64,000 bases of DNA from Ancylobacter aquaticus (lineage in GTDB: Bacteria; Pseudomonadota; Alphaproteobacteria; Rhizobiales; Xanthobacteraceae): NCBI RefSeq assembly GCF_004339465.1, contig NZ_SMFY01000003.1:1-64000 (forward strand), given 5' to 3'. Position numbers and translations under genes: made by a program. Below, piece after piece: positions 51,601 to 59,299 of the stretch. The stretch's first letter is position 1. Every line of letters starts with the position of its first letter. The notes below the pieces were generated by a model. The model searched no databases. It was not told the DNA's origin and saw only the letters and a program-made list of their open reading frames with translations.

Positions 51601-54093
51601 GACATTCCACGGTGCCGGCGCCAGCCAGCTCACGCCCAGCGCCGCCAAGGTGAAGGGCATCACCAGCGAACGGCGCAGATTGTCCAGCATCTTCCAGCGG
51701 CCGAGCGTGGGCACCGCATGGGCGCCCGAGCGCAGGCCGAACACCCAGGGCAGCAACTGCCAGTCGCCCCGGGTCCAGCGGTGCTTGCGCTTGGCGATTA
51801 CATCGTAGCGGGAGGGAAAATCCTCCACCACCTCGATATCCGAGGCAAGACCCGCGCGGGCATAGATACCCTCGAACAGATCGTGGCTCAGCAGCGCGTT
51901 TTCCGTGATGCGCCCGGCGAGCGAGGCCTCGAACGCATCGACATCATAGATGCCCTTGCCGGTGTAGGAACCCTCGCCGAACATGTCCTGATAGACATCC
52001 GACACGGCCGCCGCATAGGGGTCCATGCCGCCGGGGCCGGAATAGACGCGCTGGTAGAGCGAGCCGTCGCGCCCGATCGGCAGCGAGGCCGTCACGCGCG
52101 GCTGCAGGATCGCGTAGCCGCCCACGACGCGCTGCTCGGCGACGCTGAACTGCGGCCGGTTGAGCGGGTGCGCCATCTTGCCGACCAGCCGCACCGCCGC
52201 ATCGCGCGGCAGGCGGGTGTCGGCGTCGAGCGTGATGACGTACCGCACGTCCGCCGGCACCTGCGGCGGCTGGCCGTGGAGCGCGATGAAGCTGGTATCG
52301 GTGGCGCCGCGCAGCAGGCGGTTCAGCTCATGCAGCTTGCCGCGCTTGCGCTCCCAGCCCATCCATTTGCCCTCGCCATCGTTCCACACGCGGTGGCGGT
52401 GCAGCAGCAGGAAGCGGAGCCCGGACGGCGCCGGACCGTAGCGGCGGTTGAGCTGCGCGATCGCCGCCGTGGCGGTGGCAAGCAGGGCCTCGTCGCCCTC
52501 GACCGTCTCCTGGTCGGCATCCATCCCGTCCGACAGCAGCGCGAAGGCAAGATCGCCGCTGGAGCCGGTGAGATAATGCACCTCCAGCCGCTCGATCTGC
52601 TCCAGCAGATCGGCCTCGCTGGTCAGGAGCGTCGGAACGACCACCAGCGTGCGCAAGGCGGTGGGAATCCCGGCCGCAAGCTCCAGCCCCGGCAAGGGCG
52701 AGGCGCCGAACGAGCGCGCCACGCCCCGGTTGACCAGCGCGCTCGCCGCATCCGATGCCGGCAGGAAGGCGAGCGGCGCCAGCAGCAACGCCCAGCCGGC
52801 AAAGCCCCCGGGGACGTCGAGCCACGCATAGGCGAGTATCAGCAGCGCCAGCGTGGTGACCAGCACAGCGACCGCATAACCGTGGACTCCGAGCGGCGTG
52901 TTGAGCCGCGAAATCCACAGCCGCACCGGCGGGCGGAAGCCGATGCTCGTCTCCAGCGCGAGCCGACCTCCGGCGATCAAATGATAACCGGGATCGCGCG
53001 ACCTCTGCTCTCCGAGGACCGCGCTGGCACTCAGGGCGCGGCGCGCGACCTCCAATTCGCTGACGGTCGAGCCGCGCGCCAACTGCTCGATGGCGCTGCG
53101 GTAGAGATTGCGGGTTGCGAAGTCCATCTCGTCGAAGCCGCTGGCGCCGCTCAGCGTGTGGTCGACCAGGCTGACGCTCTCGAACCATTCCGCCCAGTCG
53201 ATGTCGGAGATCGAGCGCATGCTGGTGATGACATTGCGCACCGTGACATTTGACGCCCCCTGCCTTTGCTGGGCGTGCTGAACCACCTCGTCGATCGAGG
53301 AACCTTGCAATTTCAGGCGCTCATCGAGCCATCCGAGCGCCGGGGTGGTGCGCGGATCCTGGTCTCGCAGCCGCTTGGCCAGTTGCGCCGCGAACAGTTC
53401 TGACAAAGGCTCGGACGAGCGGGCCACGATATCGCTGTCGAGCGCAAAGCCGGCGAAGCCGGTCTCCAGCACCCGGTTCGCCAGCGCGTCGGCCTGCGCC
53501 CGCGCCTCCTGGCCGACCATGATCTGGTCGGTCAACCGGCGCAGATTCTCGATCAGCACGATCCGCAGCGTAATCGCCACCGCCCACAGCTCGCCGATCG
53601 AGAGCGGCTCGACGGTTTGATAGGAGGCAACAAAGCGCCTCAGAATGTTCGGGTCGACATGGCTGTCGGTGTGGGCGACGAACGCCCAGGCGAGGCCGAA
53701 GACACGGGGGTAGCCGGCGAACGGTCCTGCGGCGAGCTTGGGCAGCTGGCGGTAATAGCCCGGCGGCAGGTCGTCGCGGATCTCGCGGATCTGTTCCTCG
53801 ACGAGGTGATAATTGTCCAGCAGCCACTCGGCCGCCGGCACAACCCCGTTCCCCTCCTCCAGCGCGGCGGCACTGGCGCGATAGGCCGCCAGCAGCACCC
53901 TGGCATTGTCGTTCAGGCGGCTTTGCAGGGAGACGACGACCGGGGGATGCGACGAGACCAGTTGGGCCGCCGCGAGGCTTTCGGCATGCTGCTCAAGCCG
54001 CTCGACGCCGAACAGCTCCTCCCGGACAGGGGCCGTGTCGCTCCAGGGCGCGGACGAACGACGGTCGAGAACCGCGCGCAGTGTGGCCAGCAT
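45607..54093 (-). CDS. ndvB: Cyclic beta-1,2-glucan synthetase (GT84-GH94)
   Basis: This 2828-residue inner-membrane enzyme makes periplasmic cyclic beta-1,2-glucans from UDP-glucose, needed for osmoadaptation and host interaction in Rhizobium and Agrobacterium (NdvB/ChvB). The soluble N-terminus runs to ~400, followed by a membrane pair. A family-84 glycosyltransferase domain comes next, with LDADTRLP near residue 622 and KHRWTRGDWQLLPW near 768. Helices follow at ~800-1010. The long C-terminal half has two GH94-type beta modules and a phosphorylase domain with GTGDWNDGMN near 2505, the catalytic Asp. Length equals known orthologues (about 2830). It ends 120 bp from the integrase debris but appears intact. 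No export gene ndvA is adjacent. Confidence 0.97.
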   Translation of the reverse strand: MLATLRAVLDRRSSAPWSDTAPVREELFGVERLEQHAESLAAAQLVSSHPPVVVSLQSRLNDNARVLLAAYRASAAALEEGNGVVPAAEWLLDNYHLVEEQIREIRDDLPPGYYRQLPKLAAGPFAGYPRVFGLAWAFVAHTDSHVDPNILRRFVASYQTVEPLSIGELWAVAITLRIVLIENLRRLTDQIMVGQEARAQADALANRVLETGFAGFALDSDIVARSSEPLSELFAAQLAKRLRDQDPRTTPALGWLDERLKLQGSSIDEVVQHAQQRQGASNVTVRNVITSMRSISDIDWAEWFESVSLVDHTLSGASGFDEMDFATRNLYRSAIEQLARGSTVSELEVARRALSASAVLGEQRSRDPGYHLIAGGRLALETSIGFRPPVRLWISRLNTPLGVHGYAVAVLVTTLALLILAYAWLDVPGGFAGWALLLAPLAFLPASDAASALVNRGVARSFGASPLPGLELAAGIPTALRTLVVVPTLLTSEADLLEQIERLEVHYLTGSSGDLAFALLSDGMDADQETVEGDEALLATATAAIAQLNRRYGPAPSGLRFLLLHRHRVWNDGEGKWMGWERKRGKLHELNRLLRGATDTSFIALHGQPPQVPADVRYVITLDADTRLPRDAAVRLVGKMAHPLNRPQFSVAEQRVVGGYAILQPRVTASLPIGRDGSLYQRVYSGPGGMDPYAAAVSDVYQDMFGEGSYTGKGIYDVDAFEASLAGRITENALLSHDLFEGIYARAGLASDIEVVEDFPSRYDVIAKRKHRWTRGDWQLLPWVFGLRSGAHAVPTLGRWKMLDNLRRSLVMPFTLAALGVSWLAPAPWNVHAVLALLVAIAIPAFLPALFSIVPRGVGIRLLSHVTALADDLRIAVLQTVFTFAFLPDQSWRLADAVVRTLFRLFVSHKHLLEWTTAAVSSAQPRLDLIGFYRGMQGGTVLGLAMTLGAFAWAPESWPVILPFALLWLAAPALAFWASRSPPIAKTLAVSVNDADALRLIARRTWRFFETFVTPAENRLPPDNFQEDPKPVIAHRTSPTNIGLYLMSSVAARDFGWSGTMETVERLEATLSTMQRLARFKGHFFNWYGTRDLRVLEPAYVSSVDSGNLAGHLLVVAVACEEWIAAPLTAEAEAGMADAIALAREALGTTQVVATDERAGQLDGLFVEIAALLRGGQGLEASTPALIRLTEKASRLAADLAPTADESGMPDLVFWTERLRLAVTEHERDRLYLADAPRTLRNRLRTIAQTARDMALAMDFAFLLDPERKLLSIGYSVPDNCLDPSCYDLLASEARLASLFAIAKGDAPTRHWFRLGRTATPLGSGSALVSWSGSMFEYLMPSLVMRAPTGSLLEQTNRLVVARQQSYARGLGVPWGISESAYNARDLEFTYQYSNFGVPGLGLKRGLSDNLVIAPYATGLATMIDPSGARENFARLAAMGAGGRYGFYEALDFTPARLPDDASVAIVRNFMAHHQGMTIVAIANVLGGGKMRARFHREPIIQASELLLQERMPRNVIVAYPRAEEVKASTRGQPGEAPNVRSLKPPSGGAPVTHLLSNGRYVVMVTTAGTGFSRWRDIAVTRWREDATRDVQGSHIFLRDSQSGDLWSAGAQPFGVAAEHDDVVFSEDRAEFIHRSPSLITTMDLLVSGEDDGEVRRVSLTNSGRRAREIELTSYAELVLATPATDNAHPAFAKMFVETEHRPEFGALIATRRLRSPHQAEVWAAHFAVIEGEMLDPPQYETDRARFLGRNREPAEAAVIREGAPLSNTVGTVLDPVFALRHRVTVPSGRTVRVAFWTLVASSREELLNLVDKHHDRNAFERTKTLAWTQAQVQLRHLDVKAEEAADFQRLAAPILYADSRFRVPSDVIMRGAGPQSALWQYSISGDLPIVLLRIDDLEDMAQVRQLLRAHEYWGMKRLAVDLVILNEHASSYVQDLQIAIETAVRSSQSRPRFGDEQGQGTVHVLRTDLMSLEGRGLLQSVARVVLSARRGSIANQLSYIPAFLPRALAKRRHRAVAPFVPPAELSLEFFNGLGGFDKNGREYVVQLSGEQTTPAPWINVIAGSGFGFQVSADGSGYTWAENSRENQLTQWSNDPVADPIGEAIYVRDEATGDVWSPTALPIRDGGSYIARHGFGYSSFSHEANGVALDLLQYVPLADPIKISRLTLTNSSDRVRRLTVTAYVEWVLGTVRGASAPFIATEMDVTTGALFARNAWSAIGHGRVAFADLGGMQTAWTADRTEFLGRNGELSAPAALMGKVPLSGKTGAGLDPCSALQSTIVLQPGQSVEIVATLGQCRTADEARVLIARYRATDLDAVLKTVTDHWDRLLGAVQVKTPDRATDIMLNGWLLYQTIACRIRGRSAFYQASGAYGFRDQLQDGMALSFAQPEETRRHLLRAAARQFVEGDVQHWWLPHSGQGVRTRISDDRVWLAYAAATYIAAAGDEPVLDEDVAFLEGPPLRAGEHDAFFQPMQSHESASLFEHCARGLDQCVELTGANGLPLMGTGDWNDGMNRVGEGGKGESVWLGWLFIRTVEMFAPLAEARDPQRTARWRAHAESVRAAIEREAWDGEWYRRATYDDGSWLGSSANDECRIDSIAQSWAVLSGAAEAGRAAQAMASLEQHLVRREEGIALLFTPPFKSTPHDPGYIKGYPPGLRENGGQYSHAAMWAILAFARLGDGTKAHGLFALLNPINHGTSPGQVATYKAEPYVLAADVYSVAPHAGRGGWSWYTGSAAWMYRAGIEGILGIRKEGAHLTVSPCIPEDWPGFEARVTIAGTQYEIVVGPARDRADVVARLDGASVERVDGAFRVPLDGTAHRLVVGGPRT

Positions 54094-54446
54094 GTTCGCC
54101 TTTCAGCCCATCATCGCGCCAGGGATGAGGGGGCGGAACGGGCCATGTCAGTTAAGCCGCAGCCTCGGGAGAGGTTCCGGTTAGGCGAGTAAGGGGCGGT
54201 CGTGGTGGTGTCATTGCCGACATTACAGCATTTGGCGGCCCAGCGGCGAAGTCATCCGTCGGGTTCGCCGAAGCCGCCGTCACGTCGTGTGGAGGGACCG
54301 CCGGCAGCGAAGCGGATCAATCACCCGGGCTGTTTGAGGTGCCATGTGGAATCTGCGCGGGAGATGACAAAGCTCGCCGTTGTCGCCCCTCAACATCGCT
54401 CAATAGCGCAGAATCGGCGGTGTTTGGCGGACCGCGTGGACCGGAA
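54094..54446. other. Intergenic region upstream of ndvB
   Basis: About 350 bp that must carry the ndvB promoter on the reverse strand. I see no clear -35/-10 pair, palindrome or RNA gene. Its right side merges into the truncated-gene zone. Confidence 0.45.
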
Positions 54447-54600
54447 TTACAGGGCTCCCCCGTCCTCGATCCCCGCCTCGATCCAAGCCCGGGTTTGCTC
54501 GAGAATTTCGTCTGAAAAAGCGGGGTCATCAATGGCACGGGCGAGTATGACCGCCCCGACCATCGCCGCCCAGCTTCCAATCGCTGCCTGACGCCGGTCT
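54447..54600 (-). pseudogene. TetR-family C-terminal fragment
   Basis: The reverse frame ends with SWAAMVGAVILARAIDDPAFSDEILEQTR, the usual C-terminus of TetR/AcrR regulators, then stops at 54447. The DNA-binding half is missing; upstream codons are junction sequence shared with the oppositely oriented SDR fragment. Homology seems to end near 54600. Confidence 0.72.
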
Positions 54601-54603
54601 GCC

Positions 54604-54792
54604 ATGACCGGGGTGATGGACGTCAATGAGCTGGTCGATGCGGCCATGACCGGCTTCGACCGCCGCGAGGCCGTCACGATCCCGCCGCTGCCCGATGTGG
54701 AACAGTGGAACGCGTTCCAAGCGGCGCGTCAGGCCATGCTGTCGAACACCCGCCAGGAACACGCCGCCGCGCGTTACCGGACGGCCGACTGA
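54604..54792 (+). pseudogene. SDR-family C-terminal fragment
   Basis: The 62-codon frame (VMDVNELVDAAMTGFDRREAVTIPPLPDVEQW, AARQAMLSN, AARYR) matches the extreme C-terminus of DltE-like SDR proteins. No Rossmann part precedes it. It directly abuts the TetR fragment in the opposite direction. These are two gene ends joined by a deletion. Confidence 0.7.
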
Positions 54793-54884
54793 GCCTTTGC
54801 CCACCACGGCCAGGCTCGCCGGCAACAGTCCCGGCCCTCCCACCGGTGGCGGGTCATCCGCAGGAACCCAGAGAGCACACCATC

Positions 54885-55886
54885 ATGAGGGCCTTCATCC
54901 TCGATACGTACCAGAAGAGTGGCATCCTGCGATTGGGCAATAGACCGGAGCCGGCAGTGGGGGATGAGGATGTGCTGGTCGAGATCCACGCCGCCGGGCT
55001 CAACCCTCTGGATTCCAAAATCCGAGATGGCGCCTTCAAACCCATTCTTCCCTATCGCCCGCCGTTGATTCTGGGGCACGACCTGGCGGGATGGGTCGTC
55101 CGCGTCGGGGCCAATGTCCGCCGCTTCACGGCGGGGGACGAGGTCTATGCCCGGCCGCGCGATGGACGGGTTGGAACCTTGGCAGAGCGGATTGCCGTCC
55201 ATGAGGATGATCTCGCGCTGAAGCCGCGGAACCTGACCATGGAGGAGGCAGCGTCTATACCCCTGGTCGGGCTCACCGCCTGGCAGGCCCTGGTCGACCG
55301 GGCCGGTCTGCGCAAGGGGCAGAAGATCCTCATCCACGCGGGTTCGGGCGGCGTCGGGACCTTCGTTATTCAACTGGCCAAGCACCTCGACGCGACGGTC
55401 GCGACGACCACCAGCACCGCCAATGTCGATCTGGTCCGAAACCTCGGCGCCGATGTCGTGATCGACTACAAGACTCAGGATTTCGACAAAGTCCTGACGG
55501 GTTACGACGTCGTCCTGAACAGCCTGGACGGCGACACGCTCCACAAGTCCCTGAGCGTGCTGAAGCCCGGCGGGAAGCTGATTTCCATCTCCGGCCCGCC
55601 GGACCCCGATTTCGCCCGGCAACAGGGGCTGAACTGGGGGCTGCGGCAGCTCATGCGCCTTTTGAGCTTCGGCATTCGCCGGAAGGCGAAAGGCCGGGGG
55701 CTCGCCTATTCCTTCCTGTTCATGCGGGCGGATGGCGGGCAGTTGAGCCAGATCACGGCGCTGATCGAGGCCGGGGCCATCCGCCCGATCATGGACCGGG
55801 TCTTCCCGTTTGAAGCGACCAACGAAGCCTTGGCCTATCTCGATACCGGACGGTCCAAAGGCAAGGTCGTCGTCCGGCTGAAGTGA
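54885..55886 (+). CDS. NADP-dependent zinc-free oxidoreductase (MDR family)
   Basis: This 333-residue protein has a GroES-like N-terminal domain (GLNPLDSKIRDGAFK, LILGHDLAGWVVRVG) and a Rossmann domain with HAGSGGVGTFVIQLAKHL near residue 150. The zinc ligands of alcohol dehydrogenases are absent, as in quinone and enone reductases. It probably reduces activated double bonds or quinones. It is intact, though flanked by truncated TetR and SDR genes that may have been its regulator and operon partners. Confidence 0.9.
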   Translation: MRAFILDTYQKSGILRLGNRPEPAVGDEDVLVEIHAAGLNPLDSKIRDGAFKPILPYRPPLILGHDLAGWVVRVGANVRRFTAGDEVYARPRDGRVGTLAERIAVHEDDLALKPRNLTMEEAASIPLVGLTAWQALVDRAGLRKGQKILIHAGSGGVGTFVIQLAKHLDATVATTTSTANVDLVRNLGADVVIDYKTQDFDKVLTGYDVVLNSLDGDTLHKSLSVLKPGGKLISISGPPDPDFARQQGLNWGLRQLMRLLSFGIRRKAKGRGLAYSFLFMRADGGQLSQITALIEAGAIRPIMDRVFPFEATNEALAYLDTGRSKGKVVVRLK

Positions 55887-56000
55887 CGGCATCGTCGCCT
55901 CACCCTGACCCACGGCCGGCCCTGCGGCGCCGGCCGACGGTGACTATTTGGGCCGCGATGGCGGACCCGTTCCCTCGTCCCGCAAACCGGATCAGCAGCT

Positions 56001-56360
56001 ATGTCCTCACACTCCCCGAAAACCGCTCTTGTGACGGGGGCGTCGTCCGGCATTGGCCGGGCGAGCGCCGAGGCCTTGGCACGGGCCGGCTTCACCGTCT
56101 TCGGCACCAGCCGCAAACCGAGCGGAACCGCTCCGAGCGAGGTCACAATGCTGGCCTGCGACGTGACGGATGACGGCTCGGTGGCCGCCCTCGTGTCGCA
56201 GGTGCTCGCACGCACCGGGCGCATCGACGTGCTCGTCAACAATGCCGGCGTCGGCATGTTCGGAGGCGCCGAGGAATCCTCGGCCGCGCAGGTTCAACAC
56301 CTCTATGACGTCAATCTGTTCGGCGTTGTCCGGGTCATCAACGCGGTTAGAACGGGATGA
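56001..56360 (+). pseudogene. SDR-family N-terminal fragment
   Basis: The 119-codon frame begins MSSHSPKTALVTGASSGIG and contains NNAGVGMFGG near residue 85, a classical SDR start. Homology ends at NLFGVVRVINAV and a three-residue tail follows. The catalytic Ser-Tyr-Lys half is missing. The 54604 fragment carries the matching C-terminal type, but the two are separated by the intact reductase, so they are not one gene split by a simple insertion. Confidence 0.75.
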
Positions 56361-56892
56361 CGTTCGACCTTGGAAGGAGGGCGTTGGTCTTCGGCCAAAT
56401 GGTGGTTTGTGGACGACCCGCCTATTTCAGCTTCGAGCGCAAAGGTAACTAGATGCGGTTATCACGGATGTCCCGCTTATGGGCCGGGGCCGTTGCTAGA
56501 TCAATGACCGAGATGGCGGCGCAAGGCGGCTGTCGCTGAAGGGCGGCTATGGGTCAGTGGTGCCGGCGACACCTTAATCCGCTCCAACGGATGAATTTCG
56601 TGCGCTGCCCCTGCTTGCCGCGCTCGATCCATGCCTGCATCGGGTGTCATGAAACCTCGACGATCCGCATATCCGGCAGCAACGCGAGCCGTCGGTCGGC
56701 TTCCTTTTGGCGCGCCGACGAAACGCCCCGCTGGCGCTCTGCCGCCGCGCCTACAGCCTAGGGCGCCTCGTGTCCTCGCTCGTCGGAGCAACCCTCCGGC
56801 CATCGATGAACTAGACACCAAGGCCTCAAGAGGCCATCGATATAGGTCCAAACAGCAAGCCCAGACGCAGAGCGGCATTCCGAGGATCAGGT
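56361..56892. other. Gene-free scar region with repeat copy
   Basis: About 530 bp with no supported coding sequence; the short open frames resemble nothing I recognise. It holds the first copy of a 64-bp direct repeat (56467-56530) and a small GGCCTC/GAGGCC palindrome at 56822-56835. It looks like decayed mobile DNA. Confidence 0.5.
56467..56530. repeat. Direct repeat, left copy
   Basis: The stretch from GATGTCCCGCTTATGGGCC to GAGATGGCGGCGCAAGGCGG reappears with a few substitutions and single-base gaps at 58683-58746, in the same orientation. The two copies bracket the alpha/beta-hydrolase gene. Confidence 0.8.
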
Positions 56893-58587
56893 TTGAAACG
56901 ACTATTGTTGGTTAGTGCGCTTAAAAGCATAGAGCGTTCATTGTGCGGGTTCGGACTCGCAGTCGGAGCTTTGTTCTTCGCCGCCTCGTTAACTCCCAGT
57001 CTCATTCCGCGCAGCTTCGAGATTCAGGGAGTTCTTGCGGGCGTCGCGTTCAGTTCCGGTTACGGGATAGGCGTCCTTGTCCGTTGGCTGTGGCGCTACC
57101 TGGAAATACCCAGTCTCAGTGCTCGGGTTTTAAATTACACGACGCTGGCATCAGCGGTCATTTGCTTGTGCATCGTGCTGCTCGCCTTGCGTCAAGCCGG
57201 CATCTGGCAAGATTCGGTTCGGGGCGTGCTAGGTATGGTACCAGTCGATACTGGCTACCCCTTCAGCGTCAGCCTGATTGCCATTGCAACTTTTGTGACT
57301 CTGCTTTTCGTGGCGCGCGGCCTGATTGGGATAGGACGACGTATAGCAAACAAGCTAAACAGCTTCCTCCCACTTCGGGTATCCATCGTCGCCGGCATCG
57401 CCATCACTGCCGTGTTGACCACAACCATAGTAAATGGGGTGCTCGTCGACTATGCGTTTCGCGCTCTAGATCGATCGTTTGAACGATTGGACGCCTTGAT
57501 CGAGCCGGATCGGCCGCAGCCGCTCATCGCTGAGCGCGCGGGAAGCCCGGGATCGAAACTTGAATGGCGCAAGCTAGGACGAACCGGAAGAGCATTCGTT
57601 GCCTCAGGGCCAAGTGCGGCAGAGATAAGCGATTTCACCCAAAAGCCGGCGCTTGAACCGATAAGGCTCTACGCTGGCCTTCAGGTCGCCGAGACGCCGA
57701 GTGAGCGCGCTAAATTATTGCTCGACGAGTTGATCCGGGTAAATGCCTTTGATCGCGCCGCGTTGGTTATCATAACTCCAACGGGTACGGGATGGGTGGA
57801 CCCGTCTGCCATAGATGGACTTGAGTTCTTGTTCAGTGGCGACGTCGCCAGCGTTGCTTTGCAGTATTCCTATTTAAACAGCCCTCTATCGTTGCTGTTC
57901 CAACCGGAACATGGGCTTGAATCGGCAGAGGCTCTGTTCCGGGCGGTTTATGGTCACTGGAAGGGACTCCCAGTCAACGAGCGCCCGGAGCTCTATCTTC
58001 ACGGCCTGAGCCTTGGAGCGTTTAACTCTCAGCGGTCGATAACGTTTTTTGACATCCTTGGAGATCCGATCCACGGGGCCGTCTGGAGTGGAGCACCTTT
58101 CCCAAGCGAGAAATGGCGGTCGCTCACTGAGAACCGCGATGCGGGCTCCACCGAATGGCTTCCCGTGTTCCAGAAGGGACGATTTGTGCGGTTCATGAAC
58201 CAGGACGGCCCTCCTGCGGGAAATACAGCACAATGGGGCAGCGTGCGTTTCGTGTACTTGCAGTACGCAAGTGACGCGATTACTTTTTTTAACAAGAGCC
58301 TGTTCTATCAAGAAGCTGACTGGATGAAATCGCCGCGTGGTCCGGACGTTTCTCCGGCGATCAGGTGGTATCCCGTCGTGAGCATGCTCCAAGTGCTCAT
58401 AGACATGCCCTTGGCGGACACTGTCCCTATGGGATACGGGCACGTTTATGCGCCAGAGCACTATTTGAACGCATGGTTGGAAGCAACTGGGATTGAAGGG
58501 TGGAGCATTGAAGACGTCGACGCGCTCAAACAACATTTGAGAACTAGGGGCCAACGCGACGATGGATACGAGTATCGCGGTGGCTAG
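56893..58587 (+). CDS. Membrane-anchored alpha/beta-hydrolase (Abhydrolase_9 type)
   Basis: This 564-residue protein has an N-terminal membrane domain with four to five helices (residues ~15-190) and a C-terminal alpha/beta-hydrolase domain of the PF10081 type. The nucleophile elbow GLSLG lies near residue 375 in LHGLSLGAF, and APEHYLNAW is near the C-terminal end. Conserved TPTGTGWVDPSAIDGLEFLFSGDVASVALQYSYL marks the family. TTG start. Base composition is clearly lower in GC than neighbours, and a direct repeat flanks it, so acquisition by transfer is likely. Enzymatic activity is not known. Confidence 0.86.
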   Translation: MKRLLLVSALKSIERSLCGFGLAVGALFFAASLTPSLIPRSFEIQGVLAGVAFSSGYGIGVLVRWLWRYLEIPSLSARVLNYTTLASAVICLCIVLLALRQAGIWQDSVRGVLGMVPVDTGYPFSVSLIAIATFVTLLFVARGLIGIGRRIANKLNSFLPLRVSIVAGIAITAVLTTTIVNGVLVDYAFRALDRSFERLDALIEPDRPQPLIAERAGSPGSKLEWRKLGRTGRAFVASGPSAAEISDFTQKPALEPIRLYAGLQVAETPSERAKLLLDELIRVNAFDRAALVIITPTGTGWVDPSAIDGLEFLFSGDVASVALQYSYLNSPLSLLFQPEHGLESAEALFRAVYGHWKGLPVNERPELYLHGLSLGAFNSQRSITFFDILGDPIHGAVWSGAPFPSEKWRSLTENRDAGSTEWLPVFQKGRFVRFMNQDGPPAGNTAQWGSVRFVYLQYASDAITFFNKSLFYQEADWMKSPRGPDVSPAIRWYPVVSMLQVLIDMPLADTVPMGYGHVYAPEHYLNAWLEATGIEGWSIEDVDALKQHLRTRGQRDDGYEYRGG

Positions 58588-59299
58588 GCTGCTGAGTCGA
58601 GGGCCGCGAGGTGAGATCTGAATAGGCTACGCGGGAGGGCCGAGATAAGGGCTGACGAACGAGCTACGCGCCGTGCTTCGCTGATGTCCGCTTATGGCCG
58701 GGGCCGTTGCCAGATCAAAGGCCGAGATGGCGGCGCAAAGCGGACATATCGCATTGGCGCGTCGGGGAGCGCCCTTGGGGTTAAAAATTCACATTGGAGC
58801 TGAGGCCGTCGAATTCGGTGGCGAAGAGGCTGTCGAAGCAGCAAAGACGTTTAGCCTTGATGCTCCCGCGAAATAGCGCGACGCCAGCGCTGGATCATTC
58901 ATTGGCCGAATGGGCGATCCCTTGATCTGACCTCCTGACGCGCTGGCCTTCCGCTTCAACTCGACTCCGGTGAGCCTACACGTGCCTTGGCGGCGTGATA
59001 GGGAGATCGGCTCTGTTACCGCTTGCACCATGGCGTGCATGTTGGGGCTGCGCAGCAAGCTGTCCCCTCTTCCCAAAAACCCGCGTTCAATTCCGGTGCC
59101 ATAATAGGGCAAACCATGGGGCGCATTTTCCAAACCCCCGACGTTTCAGTTCGCGGGCTCGGGTGGCGAGGACGGGGGAGGAAGGCGCAAGCGCTGCGAA
59201 ATTCCCAAATTGCGAACTGAATGCTGTCTCGAAGCGGCGTCTCCCATGATAGTCACTTTCCTTCAAAACACTGTCCCGACTTAGCCGCATAGGCCATTT
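58588..59299. other. Gene-free region before the NHLM operon
   Basis: About 710 bp containing the right repeat copy and short open frames without recognisable sequence. I searched it for a small leader-type peptide with a double-Gly cleavage site, or a nitrile-hydratase-like leader, and saw none. The NHLM operon promoter should lie near its right end. Confidence 0.5.
58683..58746. repeat. Direct repeat, right copy
   Basis: Matches 56467-56530 in the same orientation (GATGTCCGCTTATGGCC ... GAGATGGCGGCGCAAAGCGG). It continues into CAAAGCGGACATATCGC, which matches the fragment at 14953-14969. Confidence 0.8.

Noticed and set aside
48307-53253. Very long open frames on the forward strand opposite ndvB
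   Set aside because: They are antisense shadows caused by high GC and codon bias of ndvB; their translations are Arg/Gly/His-rich and match no family.
56501-56878. 125-codon reverse frame as a transposase fragment
   Set aside because: Arg-rich with no catalytic motif I could recognise; part of it is the direct-repeat copy.
58694-58876. 60-codon frame as a possible NHLM precursor peptide
   Set aside because: It overlaps the dispersed repeat, has no leader-like or double-Gly cleavage sequence, and lies 420 bp from the operon.
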